From NCBI GenBank assembly GCA_031422335.1, contig JANOQW010000033.1, positions 14,600-78,599 of the forward strand: a stretch of DNA of 64,000 nucleotides, read 5' to 3'. Of the stretch, positions 41,709-50,530 are shown piece after piece. The stretch comes from Methylotenera_A sp031422335. GTDB lineage: Bacteria; Pseudomonadota; Gammaproteobacteria; Burkholderiales; Methylophilaceae. The notes beneath the pieces were generated by a model. That model worked only from the letters and a program-made list of their open reading frames with translations. It was not told where the DNA came from and searched no databases. The stretch's first letter is position 1; every line of letters begins with the position of its first letter. The position numbers and the translations under genes are program-made.

Positions 41709-42548
41709 ATGCATAATTTTGGGCAAACATTTATTCCGTATTTAGTCGTCGCATTTATTTATTTTGCGGTAGCGGCCGATTTTTGGCGTGGCAACAAATC
41801 TAGTGCACATTCAGCTAATACCTTGGCGTTTAAATTGCACTCTGCGGTATTGGCGCTGGGCTTGGTAATTCATGGTTGGTTGCTCTATACAGGTATATTT
41901 GCACAAGACTTAAGCTTAGGTCTCAATCTAGGCTTTTACCAAGCAGTTTCTGCTATTTTATGGCTAACTGTACTTATTTATTGGCTGGCTGATTTAAACC
42001 ACGCCCTACACAGCTTGCAAGCCTTTGTGTTGCCGCCTGCAGCTATTTGCGTTTTATTACCCGCTTTTTTTAATAGTAGTTATTATTTGCCCGCCGACGC
42101 TTCGGAGCTGTTTGTGGCGCATATTGGCATTGCATTACTGGCATACAGCTTGTTCACCTTTGCCGCATTACATGCGCTACTCATGTATTTTGCCGAGGCC
42201 AGTTTGCATAATAAACCTAGCCCACTCAAGCAAATGGATTTTCCACCGTTGATGGTGATGGAAAATTTATTATTTAAAGTGATTGGTCTAGGCTTTGTAT
42301 TGCTGACGATTACGCTGTTAAGTGGCATGTTGTTTAGCGAGCAAATATTTAAACAACCACTACAATTTAACCACAAAACCATATTTTCTATCGCTAGTTG
42401 GTTAATTTATGGCGGACTACTGTATGGTCGATTTAAGTTTGGCTGGCGCGGAACCAAAGCGATTAAATTAACGCTAATTGGCTTTGTGCTGCTATTGTTG
42501 GCTTATGTGGGTAGCAAGTTTATTTTGCAAGTGCTTTTAAATAAATAA
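41709..42548 (+). CDS. CcsA/YpjD-type cytochrome c assembly membrane protein
   Basis: The protein (279 residues from ATG 41709) has about eight membrane helices and the cytochrome c assembly domain. It keeps conserved histidines in LGLVIHGWLL (about 54), LFVAHIGIALLAYSLFTFAA (about 140) and LQFNHKTIFSIASWLIYGGL (about 230). The divergent or adjacent pairing with ffh is typical of betaproteobacteria and gammaproteobacteria (YpjD). It is thought to belong to the heme-handling protein family, but the precise role of this branch is not known. A longer non-ATG start is possible but unneeded. Confidence 0.9.
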   Translation: MHNFGQTFIPYLVVAFIYFAVAADFWRGNKSSAHSANTLAFKLHSAVLALGLVIHGWLLYTGIFAQDLSLGLNLGFYQAVSAILWLTVLIYWLADLNHALHSLQAFVLPPAAICVLLPAFFNSSYYLPADASELFVAHIGIALLAYSLFTFAALHALLMYFAEASLHNKPSPLKQMDFPPLMVMENLLFKVIGLGFVLLTITLLSGMLFSEQIFKQPLQFNHKTIFSIASWLIYGGLLYGRFKFGWRGTKAIKLTLIGFVLLLLAYVGSKFILQVLLNK

Positions 42549-42551
42549 GTG

Positions 42552-43727
42552 TTAGTAATTATTTGGCGCATATTTATTGGCTACTGCACCTATATGCTGG
42601 CTAAATGGGTTAAGGTTTTTTCTATCCAGCACCGATTGATGCACGTTTAATGCACCGTTTTGTACCAATTTTTTAAAATCTCTAGCGCCTAGCTTGCCTG
42701 CAACGCCCACTAACTTATCCCACTCTTTATGGGCAACAGCGCCAACATTACCTTTAATCATCAGCGCGCTATCCATAAACTTTACACCCACGCTTGCATC
42801 GCCCAACTCGTCTATCATCCATTTTAATACACCGTCTGATAAGCCCTGCTCTTTGTAGCCGCCACCCACATCAGCGTGTGCGCCCGCAAACAAATATTGT
42901 TTAATGCCATCGCGCTTATCCCACAATGTTGGCGTAAATAATAAGCGTAATTCATCTAAGGCAAGCGCATGAAACCCACGCTTTACATTGGGGTTAAGTG
43001 CATTATCTGCAAACGCAAAGGCGTCTCTGATTTCGGCTCTATTATCCTCAAACTCAAAATCTGGAATGCCGAGCGCACCAACAGTATCCCATACCGCAAC
43101 GGCCTCCACTTTAATGCCTTTTATAAAATCGGATTCTGTAATGGTGGTTTGCAAAAAAAAGTTTTTAAGGCTGGTAAGCGCTGTAAACATGTTTTGCAGC
43201 CTGCTTTTATAAGATTTTTGCTTAATATTAGCGCGATAACTAAACCAAGCTTGCATCGCGATATCATAAGATGCCTCTTCGCCCTGATTAAACTTTTTAG
43301 CCAGCAAGCCTTTATTAGCAATTAAGCCTGCCAACGCTCTGGCTGTATAGGCACCGCGGCTGAAGCCAACAATATAAACTCTATCGCCTTCAACATAATT
43401 TCTAGATATAAACGTATAGCCTCTTGAGATACGCTCTATTAAACCAAACCCAAATGCGCCTCCTAACATTTCAATTAATTTAATACTTGAATCACCTACG
43501 CCATTAATATATTTAGAAACTTGTAATACGTCGGTATCAGCAATCAAACTTTTTTCATATTCAGTCACACGCCCTGTAATTTCGTGATGATTAATTTTAG
43601 AGACATGCTTACCCGCAAGTTGGGTAAATAATTTAAACACATTGGATGGCGCGTCTGTATCCGTATCTAACTCTTCACCAGGTTTATTCCAAGTACCATC
43701 TGCACAGAATATGATATTTTTAGCCAT
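42552..43727 (-). CDS. DUF2235 alpha/beta-hydrolase-like protein
   Basis: The 391-residue protein opens KNIIFCADGTWNKPGEELDT and has the nucleophile elbow IVGFSRGAYTARALAGLI (GxSxG near 122-126) plus WDTVGALGIPDFEF and CxHADVGGGY-like LFAGAHADVGGGY (about 278-290), the DUF2235 pattern. The domain is found in type VI secretion phospholipase effectors (Tle1-like) but also in cytosolic proteins. No secretion, VgrG or immunity genes are adjacent, so a stand-alone hydrolase is equally likely. Its gene start is followed by a repeat copy. Confidence 0.88.
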   Translation of the reverse strand: MAKNIIFCADGTWNKPGEELDTDTDAPSNVFKLFTQLAGKHVSKINHHEITGRVTEYEKSLIADTDVLQVSKYINGVGDSSIKLIEMLGGAFGFGLIERISRGYTFISRNYVEGDRVYIVGFSRGAYTARALAGLIANKGLLAKKFNQGEEASYDIAMQAWFSYRANIKQKSYKSRLQNMFTALTSLKNFFLQTTITESDFIKGIKVEAVAVWDTVGALGIPDFEFEDNRAEIRDAFAFADNALNPNVKRGFHALALDELRLLFTPTLWDKRDGIKQYLFAGAHADVGGGYKEQGLSDGVLKWMIDELGDASVGVKFMDSALMIKGNVGAVAHKEWDKLVGVAGKLGARDFKKLVQNGALNVHQSVLDRKNLNPFSQHIGAVANKYAPNNY

Positions 43728-43784
43728 TGCAGCACCCCCGTGCGCACAATAATGATGAATAGTTTAGTTAGTATCTTACTATAG

Positions 43785-43823
43785 GCAGCCTGCAAGGCGC
43801 ATGGATACTGTCTTGCAGAGCAT
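43785..43823. repeat. Palindromic repeat copy upstream of the DUF2235 gene
   Basis: Arms GCCTGCAAGG and CTTGCAGAGC flank a core GCATGGATACTGT with two changes. It lies between two minus-strand genes (HAD phosphatase downstream, DUF2235 upstream in window order). Confidence 0.82.
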
Positions 43824-43854
43824 CTATTTTTATTATTTAAAGCTTTTTTTAAGA

Positions 43855-44535
43855 TTACCGCAAGCTAATTTGTGGCCATTGTTGCTCAAGCGCATAAGCA
43901 CTTAAAATTTCATCTGCATCCACCGCCACAGGGTGGGTGACAAGTTGCATTAGCGGTAGATCGTTGTGCGAATCGCTATAAAAATAGCTGTGTTTAAAAT
44001 CACTTAATTTTTTGCCACGCTCGGCCAAAAATTGATTAATGCGTATGACTTTGCCTGCCTGAAAGCTTGGCACACCCACCACACCGCCCGTATATTCGCC
44101 GTTCAATATTTCAGGATCACTGCCAATTAAGTGTTCGATGCCATAAGCAGTGGCGATGGGCTTGGTGACGAAGCTATTGGTGGCAGTAATCACCACACAC
44201 AAATCGCCTGCGGCTTTGTGCTTATCTACCAGCGCTTGCGCTTCAACTGTCATCATCGGGCGGATGACTTTTTGCATGTATTTCAAATGCAACTCGTCTA
44301 AAAATGCTTTTTTATGTTGGCTTAAAGGTGTGAGTTGAAACTGTAAAAACTCGACAATATTTAAGCAGCCATTTTTATAATCGGCATAAAATTGCTCGTT
44401 ACGGTCATGATGCGTTTTAGCATCTAGCAAGCCCTCAGAGATTAAAAATAAGCTCCAGTTGTAGTCACTATCACCCGCCAGCAAGGTGTTGTCTAGGTCG
44501 AATAAGGCCAAGTTTTGTTTTGGGTTTTGTTTCAT
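43855..44535 (-). CDS. HAD-IB family phosphatase (SerB-like)
   Basis: The 226-residue protein opens LALFDLDNTLLAGDSDYNWS with the DxDxT nucleophile motif and has VVITATNSFVTKPIA (motif II) and YFYSDSHNDLPLMQLVTHPV (motif III), the HAD-IB subfamily that includes phosphoserine phosphatases and lipid-linked phosphatases. Family members of this length hydrolyse small phosphomonoesters; the substrate is not determined by sequence. It lies one base from the EamA transporter gene upstream, so the two are co-transcribed. Confidence 0.92.
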   Translation of the reverse strand: MKQNPKQNLALFDLDNTLLAGDSDYNWSLFLISEGLLDAKTHHDRNEQFYADYKNGCLNIVEFLQFQLTPLSQHKKAFLDELHLKYMQKVIRPMMTVEAQALVDKHKAAGDLCVVITATNSFVTKPIATAYGIEHLIGSDPEILNGEYTGGVVGVPSFQAGKVIRINQFLAERGKKLSDFKHSYFYSDSHNDLPLMQLVTHPVAVDADEILSAYALEQQWPQISLR

Positions 44536-44536
44536 A

Positions 44537-45412
44537 TTAAATTTCTTTATTTTCTGCCGTTAATACTAAATAAACACCGACTAAAATCACCGCCAATGCA
44601 GCGTATTCTATCGCTGTCACCGTCTCACCTGCAAACCAAATACCCAGCGCAAACGCCACCGCTGGGTTAACAAAAGTATTGCTGCTGGCCACCAGCGTGC
44701 GCACATTTTTAAGTAAGTATTGATAAGCACTGTAAGCCACCAGTGAGCCAAGCACAACCAAAAACAACATGGCTCCCCAAGATTTTGCACTAATTTGCGC
44801 TGGCCAAGTTTCACCTTGTAGCGCACTAAAAATCATCAACGCAATGCCGCCAGTAAGCATTTGACTGGCGGGCGCCATTAAACCTGCAGGTGTATCTAAA
44901 TGCTTACCCCATACCGAGCCAAACGACCAACTGGCGGCGGCAAAAATGAGTAGCGCCGCATTTAGGTAATCACCGTGCAAACTGCCGCCAATATTTAACA
45001 GCACAATGCCAGCAAAACCAATGGCAATACCTAGCCATTCTTGACGCGAAATATGGTGCCCCCAAATAGAGGAGAAAATCGCCATCCAAATTGGCGCAGT
45101 GGCGATTGATAATGCTGCCACGCTAGATGAAATAGTTTGCTGCACATAACTCACGGTGCCATTGCCAATAGCGGGCAACAAAATGCCAATAGCGGTGGCT
45201 GCCAGCCATTGTTTTTTAGTAAGATTTGGTGCGCCTAAATAACGCATCACCGCATACAAAATCACGCCAGCCACAATAAAACGAAAACCCGCCATGAGAA
45301 AAGGTGGAAAACTTTCGATACCAAATTTAATGGCCAGATAAGTTGAGCCCCAAATAAAATAGGTGCAAAACAGCGCTGCGATGATTAAAAAAGTTTGGTT
45401 TTTACTGTTCAA
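44537..45412 (-). CDS. EamA-family (DMT) transporter
   Basis: This 291-residue inner-membrane protein has ten predicted helices in two EamA repeats (YFIWGSTYLAIKFGIESFPP in the first, SFGSVWGKHLDTPAGLMAPA in the second). Members export amino acids or other metabolites. It is paired with the HAD phosphatase downstream. The exported substrate cannot be inferred. Confidence 0.92.
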   Translation of the reverse strand: MNSKNQTFLIIAALFCTYFIWGSTYLAIKFGIESFPPFLMAGFRFIVAGVILYAVMRYLGAPNLTKKQWLAATAIGILLPAIGNGTVSYVQQTISSSVAALSIATAPIWMAIFSSIWGHHISRQEWLGIAIGFAGIVLLNIGGSLHGDYLNAALLIFAAASWSFGSVWGKHLDTPAGLMAPASQMLTGGIALMIFSALQGETWPAQISAKSWGAMLFLVVLGSLVAYSAYQYLLKNVRTLVASSNTFVNPAVAFALGIWFAGETVTAIEYAALAVILVGVYLVLTAENKEI

Positions 45413-45467
45413 AGTGCTTATAAAAAAGGCTTATTTAATTAAAAAAGTAATACGAGGCAAAAACAAC

Positions 45468-45504
45468 GCTCTGCAAGCCTTGCTGCTATTGGCTTGCAGA
45501 GCAT
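45468..45504. repeat. Palindromic repeat copy between the EamA gene and leuA
   Basis: The arms GCTCTGCAAGCC and GGCTTGCAGAGC form a perfect 12-bp stem while the 11-base loop (TTGCTGCTATT) has drifted from the usual GCATGGATATT. Both arms differ from the consensus by compensating changes, so the stem is kept. Confidence 0.85.
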
Positions 45505-45527
45505 CGAAGTAAGATGATGCAATGAAA

Positions 45528-47096
45528 CTAAACCTGCGGATTCATTTTCTCTGATTTAGCATGCAATTTATTCAAGCCATTCAAATACGCTTTAGCAGAG
45601 GCAATCACAATATCAGTATCGGCACCTTGACCATTCACTATGCGTCCGCCTTTGGCCAAACGTACCGTCACCTCGCCCTGTGCATCGGTGCCACTGGTGA
45701 TGTTATTCACCGAATACAATTGCAACTCTGCGCCGCTATTGACCATGCTTTCAATCGCTTTAAAAGTGGCATCGACTGGTCCGCCGCCATCGGCTTCGGC
45801 ACGTTTTTCGGCGCCATTATCGCTGACAGTAATAATGGCATGCGGAATTTCCCCCGTGATTGAAGCCACTTGCAAATACACCAATTTATAGTTTTCAGAC
45901 TCTTCATGCACAAACTCGCCGCTGACAAGCGCGTGCAAATCCTCATCAAAAATTTCACTTTTTTTATCAGCCAAATCTTTAAAGCGTGCAAACGCGGCGT
46001 TAAGTGCATCTTCACTAGCAAGCTCTATGCCCAACTCTCTTAAGCGTGTTCTAAACGCATTGCGGCCAGATAATTTACCTAGCGTTATTTTATTGGCGTT
46101 CCAGCCTACGTCTTCCGCCCGCATGATTTCGTAAGTCTCGCGGTGTTTTAACACGCCATCTTGGTGAATGCCAGATTCATGTGCAAACGCGTTGGCGCCA
46201 ACAATCGCTTTATTTGGTTGAACAGGGTAACCCGTGATAGTGGATACTAACTTACTGGCAGGTACAATTTGTGTGGTGTCGATGCGCGTGGTTAAATTAA
46301 AAATATCGCTACGCGTTTTAATCGCCATCACCACTTCTTCTAAACTGGCGTTGCCCGCGCGCTCACCCAAGCCATTAATGGTGCATTCAACTTGCCTTGC
46401 GCCATTCATCACCGCCGCCAATGAGTTGGCCACCGCCATGCCTAAATCGTTATGGCAATGCGTTGACCAGATAACTTTGTCGCTATTTTTAACGCGCTTA
46501 ATCAATGTCGCCATGCGCTCGCCCCAAGGTGCCGGGATGCTATAGCCCACTGTATCTGGCACATTGATAGTTTTAGCACCTGCTGCAATCACTGCATCAA
46601 ACACACGCACCAAAAAATCGATATCGGATCGGACCGCATCTTCGGCCGAAAATTCTACATCGGGCGTATATTCCAATGCCCACTTCACCGCCTGCACTGC
46701 GCGTTCCACCACTTGGTCTTCAGTCATGCGCAATTTATTTTCCATGTGAATTTTGCTGGTGGCAATAAACGTATGAATACGGCCATTTTTTTCGGCATGT
46801 TGCATGGCGGGTGTAATTGCCTCACCTGCACGGCGCACATCATTCTCACTGGCACGCGCAAGCGAGCACACGGTAGATTGATGAATCAAACCCGCAATGG
46901 TGTGAATGGCGTCAAAATCGCCAGGGCTAGCAGCGGCAAAGCCTGCTTCTATCACATGCACACCCAATTTTTCTAACTGGCGCGCAATACGGATTTTTTC
47001 TTCTTTAGTCATCGATGCCCCAGGGCTTTGCTCGCCATCGCGCAAAGTGGTATCGAAAATAATAATTTCGTTAGTTTTTTGATTATGCGTTGTCAT
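45528..47096 (-). CDS. leuA: 2-isopropylmalate synthase
   Basis: LeuA condenses acetyl-CoA with 2-oxoisovalerate, the first step of leucine synthesis. The 522-residue protein contains IIFDTTLRDGEQSPGASMTK (about 12-31), STHCHNDLGMAVANSLAAVM (metal-binding HCHND), GERAGNASLEEVVMAI and the regulatory C-terminal LeuA dimer domain responsible for leucine inhibition. Its product pathway ends with ilvE at 12128. A small reading frame and the pssA gene lie downstream in window order (upstream in the gene's sense). Confidence 0.97.
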   Translation of the reverse strand: MTTHNQKTNEIIIFDTTLRDGEQSPGASMTKEEKIRIARQLEKLGVHVIEAGFAAASPGDFDAIHTIAGLIHQSTVCSLARASENDVRRAGEAITPAMQHAEKNGRIHTFIATSKIHMENKLRMTEDQVVERAVQAVKWALEYTPDVEFSAEDAVRSDIDFLVRVFDAVIAAGAKTINVPDTVGYSIPAPWGERMATLIKRVKNSDKVIWSTHCHNDLGMAVANSLAAVMNGARQVECTINGLGERAGNASLEEVVMAIKTRSDIFNLTTRIDTTQIVPASKLVSTITGYPVQPNKAIVGANAFAHESGIHQDGVLKHRETYEIMRAEDVGWNANKITLGKLSGRNAFRTRLRELGIELASEDALNAAFARFKDLADKKSEIFDEDLHALVSGEFVHEESENYKLVYLQVASITGEIPHAIITVSDNGAEKRAEADGGGPVDATFKAIESMVNSGAELQLYSVNNITSGTDAQGEVTVRLAKGGRIVNGQGADTDIVIASAKAYLNGLNKLHAKSEKMNPQV

Positions 47097-47191
47097 GTTA
47101 ATTCCTAAATCAATGCTTTAAATTTATAAACGAATTCTACCTGCTGCATGCTAGATGCGCGAGTGTAAAAATACTTAATTGGGTGTGGGGT

Positions 47192-47305
47192 TTAGTCTGC
47201 GCGGCCACGCAGCAGCGAGGCTGAGCGCAGCGCGAATAATACGCGTAATGCAGCAAGGCTTAATAAGCCTGCAAAAATTGCTTGGAATGTGAATAAATTC
47301 AACAT
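47192..47305 (-). CDS. Possible 37-residue membrane peptide
   Basis: A short frame reads MLNLFTFQAIFAGLLSLAAL followed by RVLFALRSASLLRGRAD: one hydrophobic helix with a positively charged C-terminus. It lies between pssA and leuA, where otherwise about 250 bp would be empty. There is no convincing ribosome-binding site, so it may be chance; conservation in relatives would decide. Confidence 0.35.
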   Translation of the reverse strand: MLNLFTFQAIFAGLLSLAALRVLFALRSASLLRGRAD

Positions 47306-47354
47306 AGATTTAGTATAGGGGCTTTACAGTTGCTTTTCAATACGCAGTAAGCAA

Positions 47355-48131
47355 TTAACTGCTAGCTGTTTTACTAATTCGTGATTTTAGCCACAAATAA
47401 TAGCCAGACAGCGCGTACACCAACACCACAGTGAACAACACCTCGGGCGGGCTAGATGACACCAACACAAACGCCAGCACAATCGCTAAAATGGCCACAA
47501 ATGGCACGCTTTGTTTTAAGTTAATATCTTTACCGCTGTAAAATTTTAAATCGCTGACCATGCTGCCTGCCGCAAATATAGTCAGCGCAGCTGCCAACCA
47601 TTTCATCTCAATCACGCCAAAAAATATCTCGCGACCTGTCACACTGTACTCGTTAGCCACCCAAACAAAGCCCGCCAAAAGCGCAGCTGCAGCGGGACTG
47701 GGTAAGCCTTGAAAGTAGCGTTTATCTTGAAACGGGTCGTCTAGCTTTGTGTTAAATCTGGCCAAACGCAACGCGGCACAGGCGCAATATAAAAATGCGG
47801 CTATCCAGCCGATTTTTTTTAATGGTCCCAGCGCCCATTCATACATAATTAATGCAGGCGCCACGCCAAACGATACCATGTCAGATAAGCTATCGTATTC
47901 TGCCCCAAAAGCGCTGGTGGTATTAGTCATGCGCGCCACACGGCCATCCAAGCCATCTAACACCATGGCAATAAAAATAGCGATGGCCGATTGCTCAAAG
48001 TGACCGTTCATGGCCTGCACAATGGCATAAAAACCTGCAAATAATGCGGCAGATGTGAAAAGATTAGGCAGCAAATAAATGCCTTTAGCTCTTGCATTGG
48101 GTTCGTTATCAATTTTAATTTTGGTGGCCAT
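47355..48131 (-). CDS. pssA: CDP-diacylglycerol-serine O-phosphatidyltransferase
   Basis: PssA makes phosphatidylserine, precursor of phosphatidylethanolamine. The 258-residue membrane protein shows the CDP-alcohol phosphotransferase motif DGLDGRVARM and GAEYDSLSDMVSFGVAPALI (about 60-95), with the first metal-binding Asp series intact, and about eight helices. It is the last gene of a minus-strand run of phospholipid genes starting at 50434. Confidence 0.95.
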   Translation of the reverse strand: MATKIKIDNEPNARAKGIYLLPNLFTSAALFAGFYAIVQAMNGHFEQSAIAIFIAMVLDGLDGRVARMTNTTSAFGAEYDSLSDMVSFGVAPALIMYEWALGPLKKIGWIAAFLYCACAALRLARFNTKLDDPFQDKRYFQGLPSPAAAALLAGFVWVANEYSVTGREIFFGVIEMKWLAAALTIFAAGSMVSDLKFYSGKDINLKQSVPFVAILAIVLAFVLVSSSPPEVLFTVVLVYALSGYYLWLKSRISKTASS

Positions 48132-48181
48132 AATAATGACTGTTTGTAAAATTAACCTGAGTATAGCAAACCATTAAAGAT

Positions 48182-49165
48182 TTAAGGCGTAAAAAAGTAA
48201 CGTGTTAAATGAAAGAATATCGGCGCAGCAAAACTGACCGAGTCCATTCTATCCATCATGCCACCATGGCCTTGTATCATATTACCCCAATCTTTGGCGC
48301 CTAAGCTGCGCTTAATGGCCGACATCACCAGCCCGCCCAAAAAGCCCATCGTGACAATAATAGCCGCCATGCCTGCGCTTTGCAATGGCGTAAAAGGTGT
48401 AATCCACCACATGGCAGCGCCAATTAATATGGTGCTTAAACCGCCGCCAATTAAGCCTTCAAGCGTCTTATTGGGGCTGACAATCGGCGCGACTTTTGTG
48501 CGGCCAAACAAATTACCAAATACGTATTGCAACACATCACTTAACTGGACGATGAGCATAAAATAAAACAGCAATAGCGCATTTTGGCCTTCAAAATTGG
48601 GGATAGGCAACAACAATAACGCTGGGGCATGACTAATACAATAAATAGCGATCATCACGCCCCACTGAATTTTTGCGGCGCGGGTTAAAAAATCCTCTGT
48701 ATCCTGCGCCAATACTGATATTGAGGGCATGAGCAAAAATGCATACACAGGAATGAGGATAGTAAATAGCGCATACCATTCGATATAAATTAAATAGTAA
48801 TGCAGTGGAAGCAGTAAAAAAAACGCCAACGATAAGGTGCGATGATCGCCTGTCCGCGTTGGGGTAAGCGTCATAAACTCGCGCAGGGCAAAGTAAGAAA
48901 TGGCACCAAATAGCAAAATAGCACCAATTTTTCCTGCCAAAAATGCGACTGCAAACACCGCCACCATCACCCACCAAGCGTTAACGCGCGCAACTAAATT
49001 ATCTAACACTTTTTGCGATTTTTCATTTGGAAATGCCTGTTTGGCAAGCTTGCTTTTTAGCAACCAGCCAATAATCGAGGCTATTAACAACAAGCCCGCC
49101 ACACCGCCGATGAGCCAGTAAAATTTATGCGCAGGACTTAACGTTTCTAATGTTTGAGCAAGCAT
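48182..49165 (-). CDS. CdsA-family phosphatidate cytidylyltransferase (YnbB-like)
   Basis: CdsA-type enzymes make CDP-diacylglycerol from phosphatidic acid and CTP. The 327-residue protein has eight or more helices and the CDP signature region: VQLSDVLQYVFGNLFGR, KVAPIVSPNKTLEGLIGGG and GDWGNMIQGHGGMMDRMDS (about 290-310). A long hydrophilic insert near residue 30 and the neighbourhood (PlsC-like and YnbA-like genes) put it in the YnbB-like branch rather than the housekeeping dxr-linked CdsA. It may serve a specialised phospholipid route. Confidence 0.9.
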   Translation of the reverse strand: MLAQTLETLSPAHKFYWLIGGVAGLLLIASIIGWLLKSKLAKQAFPNEKSQKVLDNLVARVNAWWVMVAVFAVAFLAGKIGAILLFGAISYFALREFMTLTPTRTGDHRTLSLAFFLLLPLHYYLIYIEWYALFTILIPVYAFLLMPSISVLAQDTEDFLTRAAKIQWGVMIAIYCISHAPALLLLPIPNFEGQNALLLFYFMLIVQLSDVLQYVFGNLFGRTKVAPIVSPNKTLEGLIGGGLSTILIGAAMWWITPFTPLQSAGMAAIIVTMGFLGGLVMSAIKRSLGAKDWGNMIQGHGGMMDRMDSVSFAAPIFFHLTRYFFTP

Positions 49166-49188
49166 AGGATTTTTCCTAAAAAATCACC

Positions 49189-49827
49189 TTAAATGAGTTG
49201 CAAAACGGCCTCACGGGCGCGCGTTAAAAAAACTTTCTTATGTTCGTCTTGTAAAAATTGAATTGCACCACCAAAGCGCACCGTACATATTAACGGCACA
49301 GGAAAAATACTGCCTTTGGGCATGCTGCGGTGCAATGTATCTAAATAAACAGGCACCAGCTTAACTTGCGGAAACGCCTCTGCCAAATGGTATAAACCAC
49401 CCTTAAACTCGTTTGGCTCAGCCTGCGCACGGCGTGTACCCTCGGGGAATATAATTAACGAATCGCCTTGCTTCAGCGCTGCCAACAATGGAGCGAGCGG
49501 GTCGCTATGCCTTGAAACTTCGCGCTCGATCAGCACCGCATTCAGTACTTGCAGCGCAATAAATCGCTTAACAACACCGTGCCCCCAGTAATCTTTAGCT
49601 GCCACTGGCCGCGTTTTTGTCCGAATCTGTGCTGGCAACGCCACCCACAAAGCCAACGTATCTAAGTGACTGGTATGGTTGGTAAAATAAATGCTTTGCG
49701 CCGATGATGGCGCGGCGTCTACCCAGCGCGCTTGCGCGCCAACTAAAACTTTAACTAAGCCAATTAAGCCCAAACGGGCAATGCTCACTAACATTTTGCA
49801 GTCATTTTTGTTTGAGCTGCTTGGCAA
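49189..49827 (-). CDS. PlsC-family lysophospholipid acyltransferase
   Basis: The 212-residue protein has the acyltransferase motifs TNHTSHLDTLALW (HX4D near 50) and LIIFPEGTRRAQ (about 128). Compared with the plsC at 10002 it is shorter, has the canonical HX4D, and lies in a cluster with CDP-alcohol phosphatidyltransferase and CdsA-like genes. Its start overlaps the end of the phosphatidyltransferase gene by 26 bases. It could supply phosphatidic acid for that pathway. Confidence 0.9.
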   Translation of the reverse strand: MPSSSNKNDCKMLVSIARLGLIGLVKVLVGAQARWVDAAPSSAQSIYFTNHTSHLDTLALWVALPAQIRTKTRPVAAKDYWGHGVVKRFIALQVLNAVLIEREVSRHSDPLAPLLAALKQGDSLIIFPEGTRRAQAEPNEFKGGLYHLAEAFPQVKLVPVYLDTLHRSMPKGSIFPVPLICTVRFGGAIQFLQDEHKKVFLTRAREAVLQLI

Positions 49828-50434
49828 TAGCTAAAGTACGCGTGATGCAAGTAATACCTGCACCAATCGCAATCACATAAGCGGTGATCACCAGTATATT
49901 CAAGCTGCCATTAAAATATAACTCGGCCGCACTCAGCAAGCAACCCAACGACATTACAAACATGCGGTGTTGCTTGGCCATAGGCCCGCTAAAACTTTGT
50001 GCCAAGCCATTTGCCCCACCCAATACGCGAATGTACGCCGTTTTGGCTGCCAATAACGCCCCTAACCAACCCAACCAAGGCAGTGCGATGGCATAACCTA
50101 GAGCGACGATAAATAGCGAATCCGCTACACGATCAGGGATTTCGTTATACAAAATGCCCACCTTAGATTGCTTGCCACCCTCAATCGCCACCATGCCATC
50201 GAGCATATTAGCCAGCAAGCGCAATTGAATGCATAAAACGACTAAAACTAGCAACCATGGGCTTAATGGCGATGCTCTGCAAGCCAATATCCATGCGCCT
50301 GCTAGGGCAGGTAAAATTGATAGTAGTGAAATTTGATTGGGTGAAATATTACTTTTAACCAGCGCGCCTGCCAGCCATTTTGCCCAGCCCGCGCTGCGCG
50401 TGGCCAGCGGGCGACGATTATCTTGTTTAGCCAT
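49802..50434 (-). CDS. CDP-alcohol phosphatidyltransferase (YnbA-like)
   Basis: The 210-residue membrane protein belongs to the CDP-alcohol phosphatidyltransferase family but has an altered signature: ANMLDGMVAIEGGKQSKVGI then LYNEIPDRVAD, where the first and third aspartates are Asn, as I recall for YnbA. It starts the minus-strand run YnbA-like, PlsC-like, YnbB-like, pssA. A palindromic repeat copy (50272-50309) is translated as ALAGAWILACRA in the second membrane helix, so the repeat contributes to a transmembrane segment. Confidence 0.88.
   Translation of the reverse strand: MAKQDNRRPLATRSAGWAKWLAGALVKSNISPNQISLLSILPALAGAWILACRASPLSPWLLVLVVLCIQLRLLANMLDGMVAIEGGKQSKVGILYNEIPDRVADSLFIVALGYAIALPWLGWLGALLAAKTAYIRVLGGANGLAQSFSGPMAKQHRMFVMSLGCLLSAAELYFNGSLNILVITAYVIAIGAGITCITRTLAIAKQLKQK
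50272..50309 (-). repeat. Palindromic repeat copy inside the CDP-alcohol phosphatidyltransferase gene
   Basis: Core CCAATATCCATGC is exact (50284-50296), with arms ATGCTCTGCAAG and TAGGGCA. In gene sense it encodes ALAGAWILACRA, the hydrophobic reading of the element, placed within a membrane helix. Confidence 0.87.
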
Positions 50435-50530
50435 TATTTAGCTTTCTAATTTTGGTTAATGGTAATGTGACAAAAATAAGTATATCAAAGCCGTGATAAA
50501 ATCGCTTTAAATCTTTCAATACGTAAAACA

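Noticed and set aside
42552..43727. DUF2235 protein as a type VI effector
   Set aside because: No VgrG, Hcp, PAAR or immunity-like gene is adjacent, so only the hydrolase-like fold is claimed.
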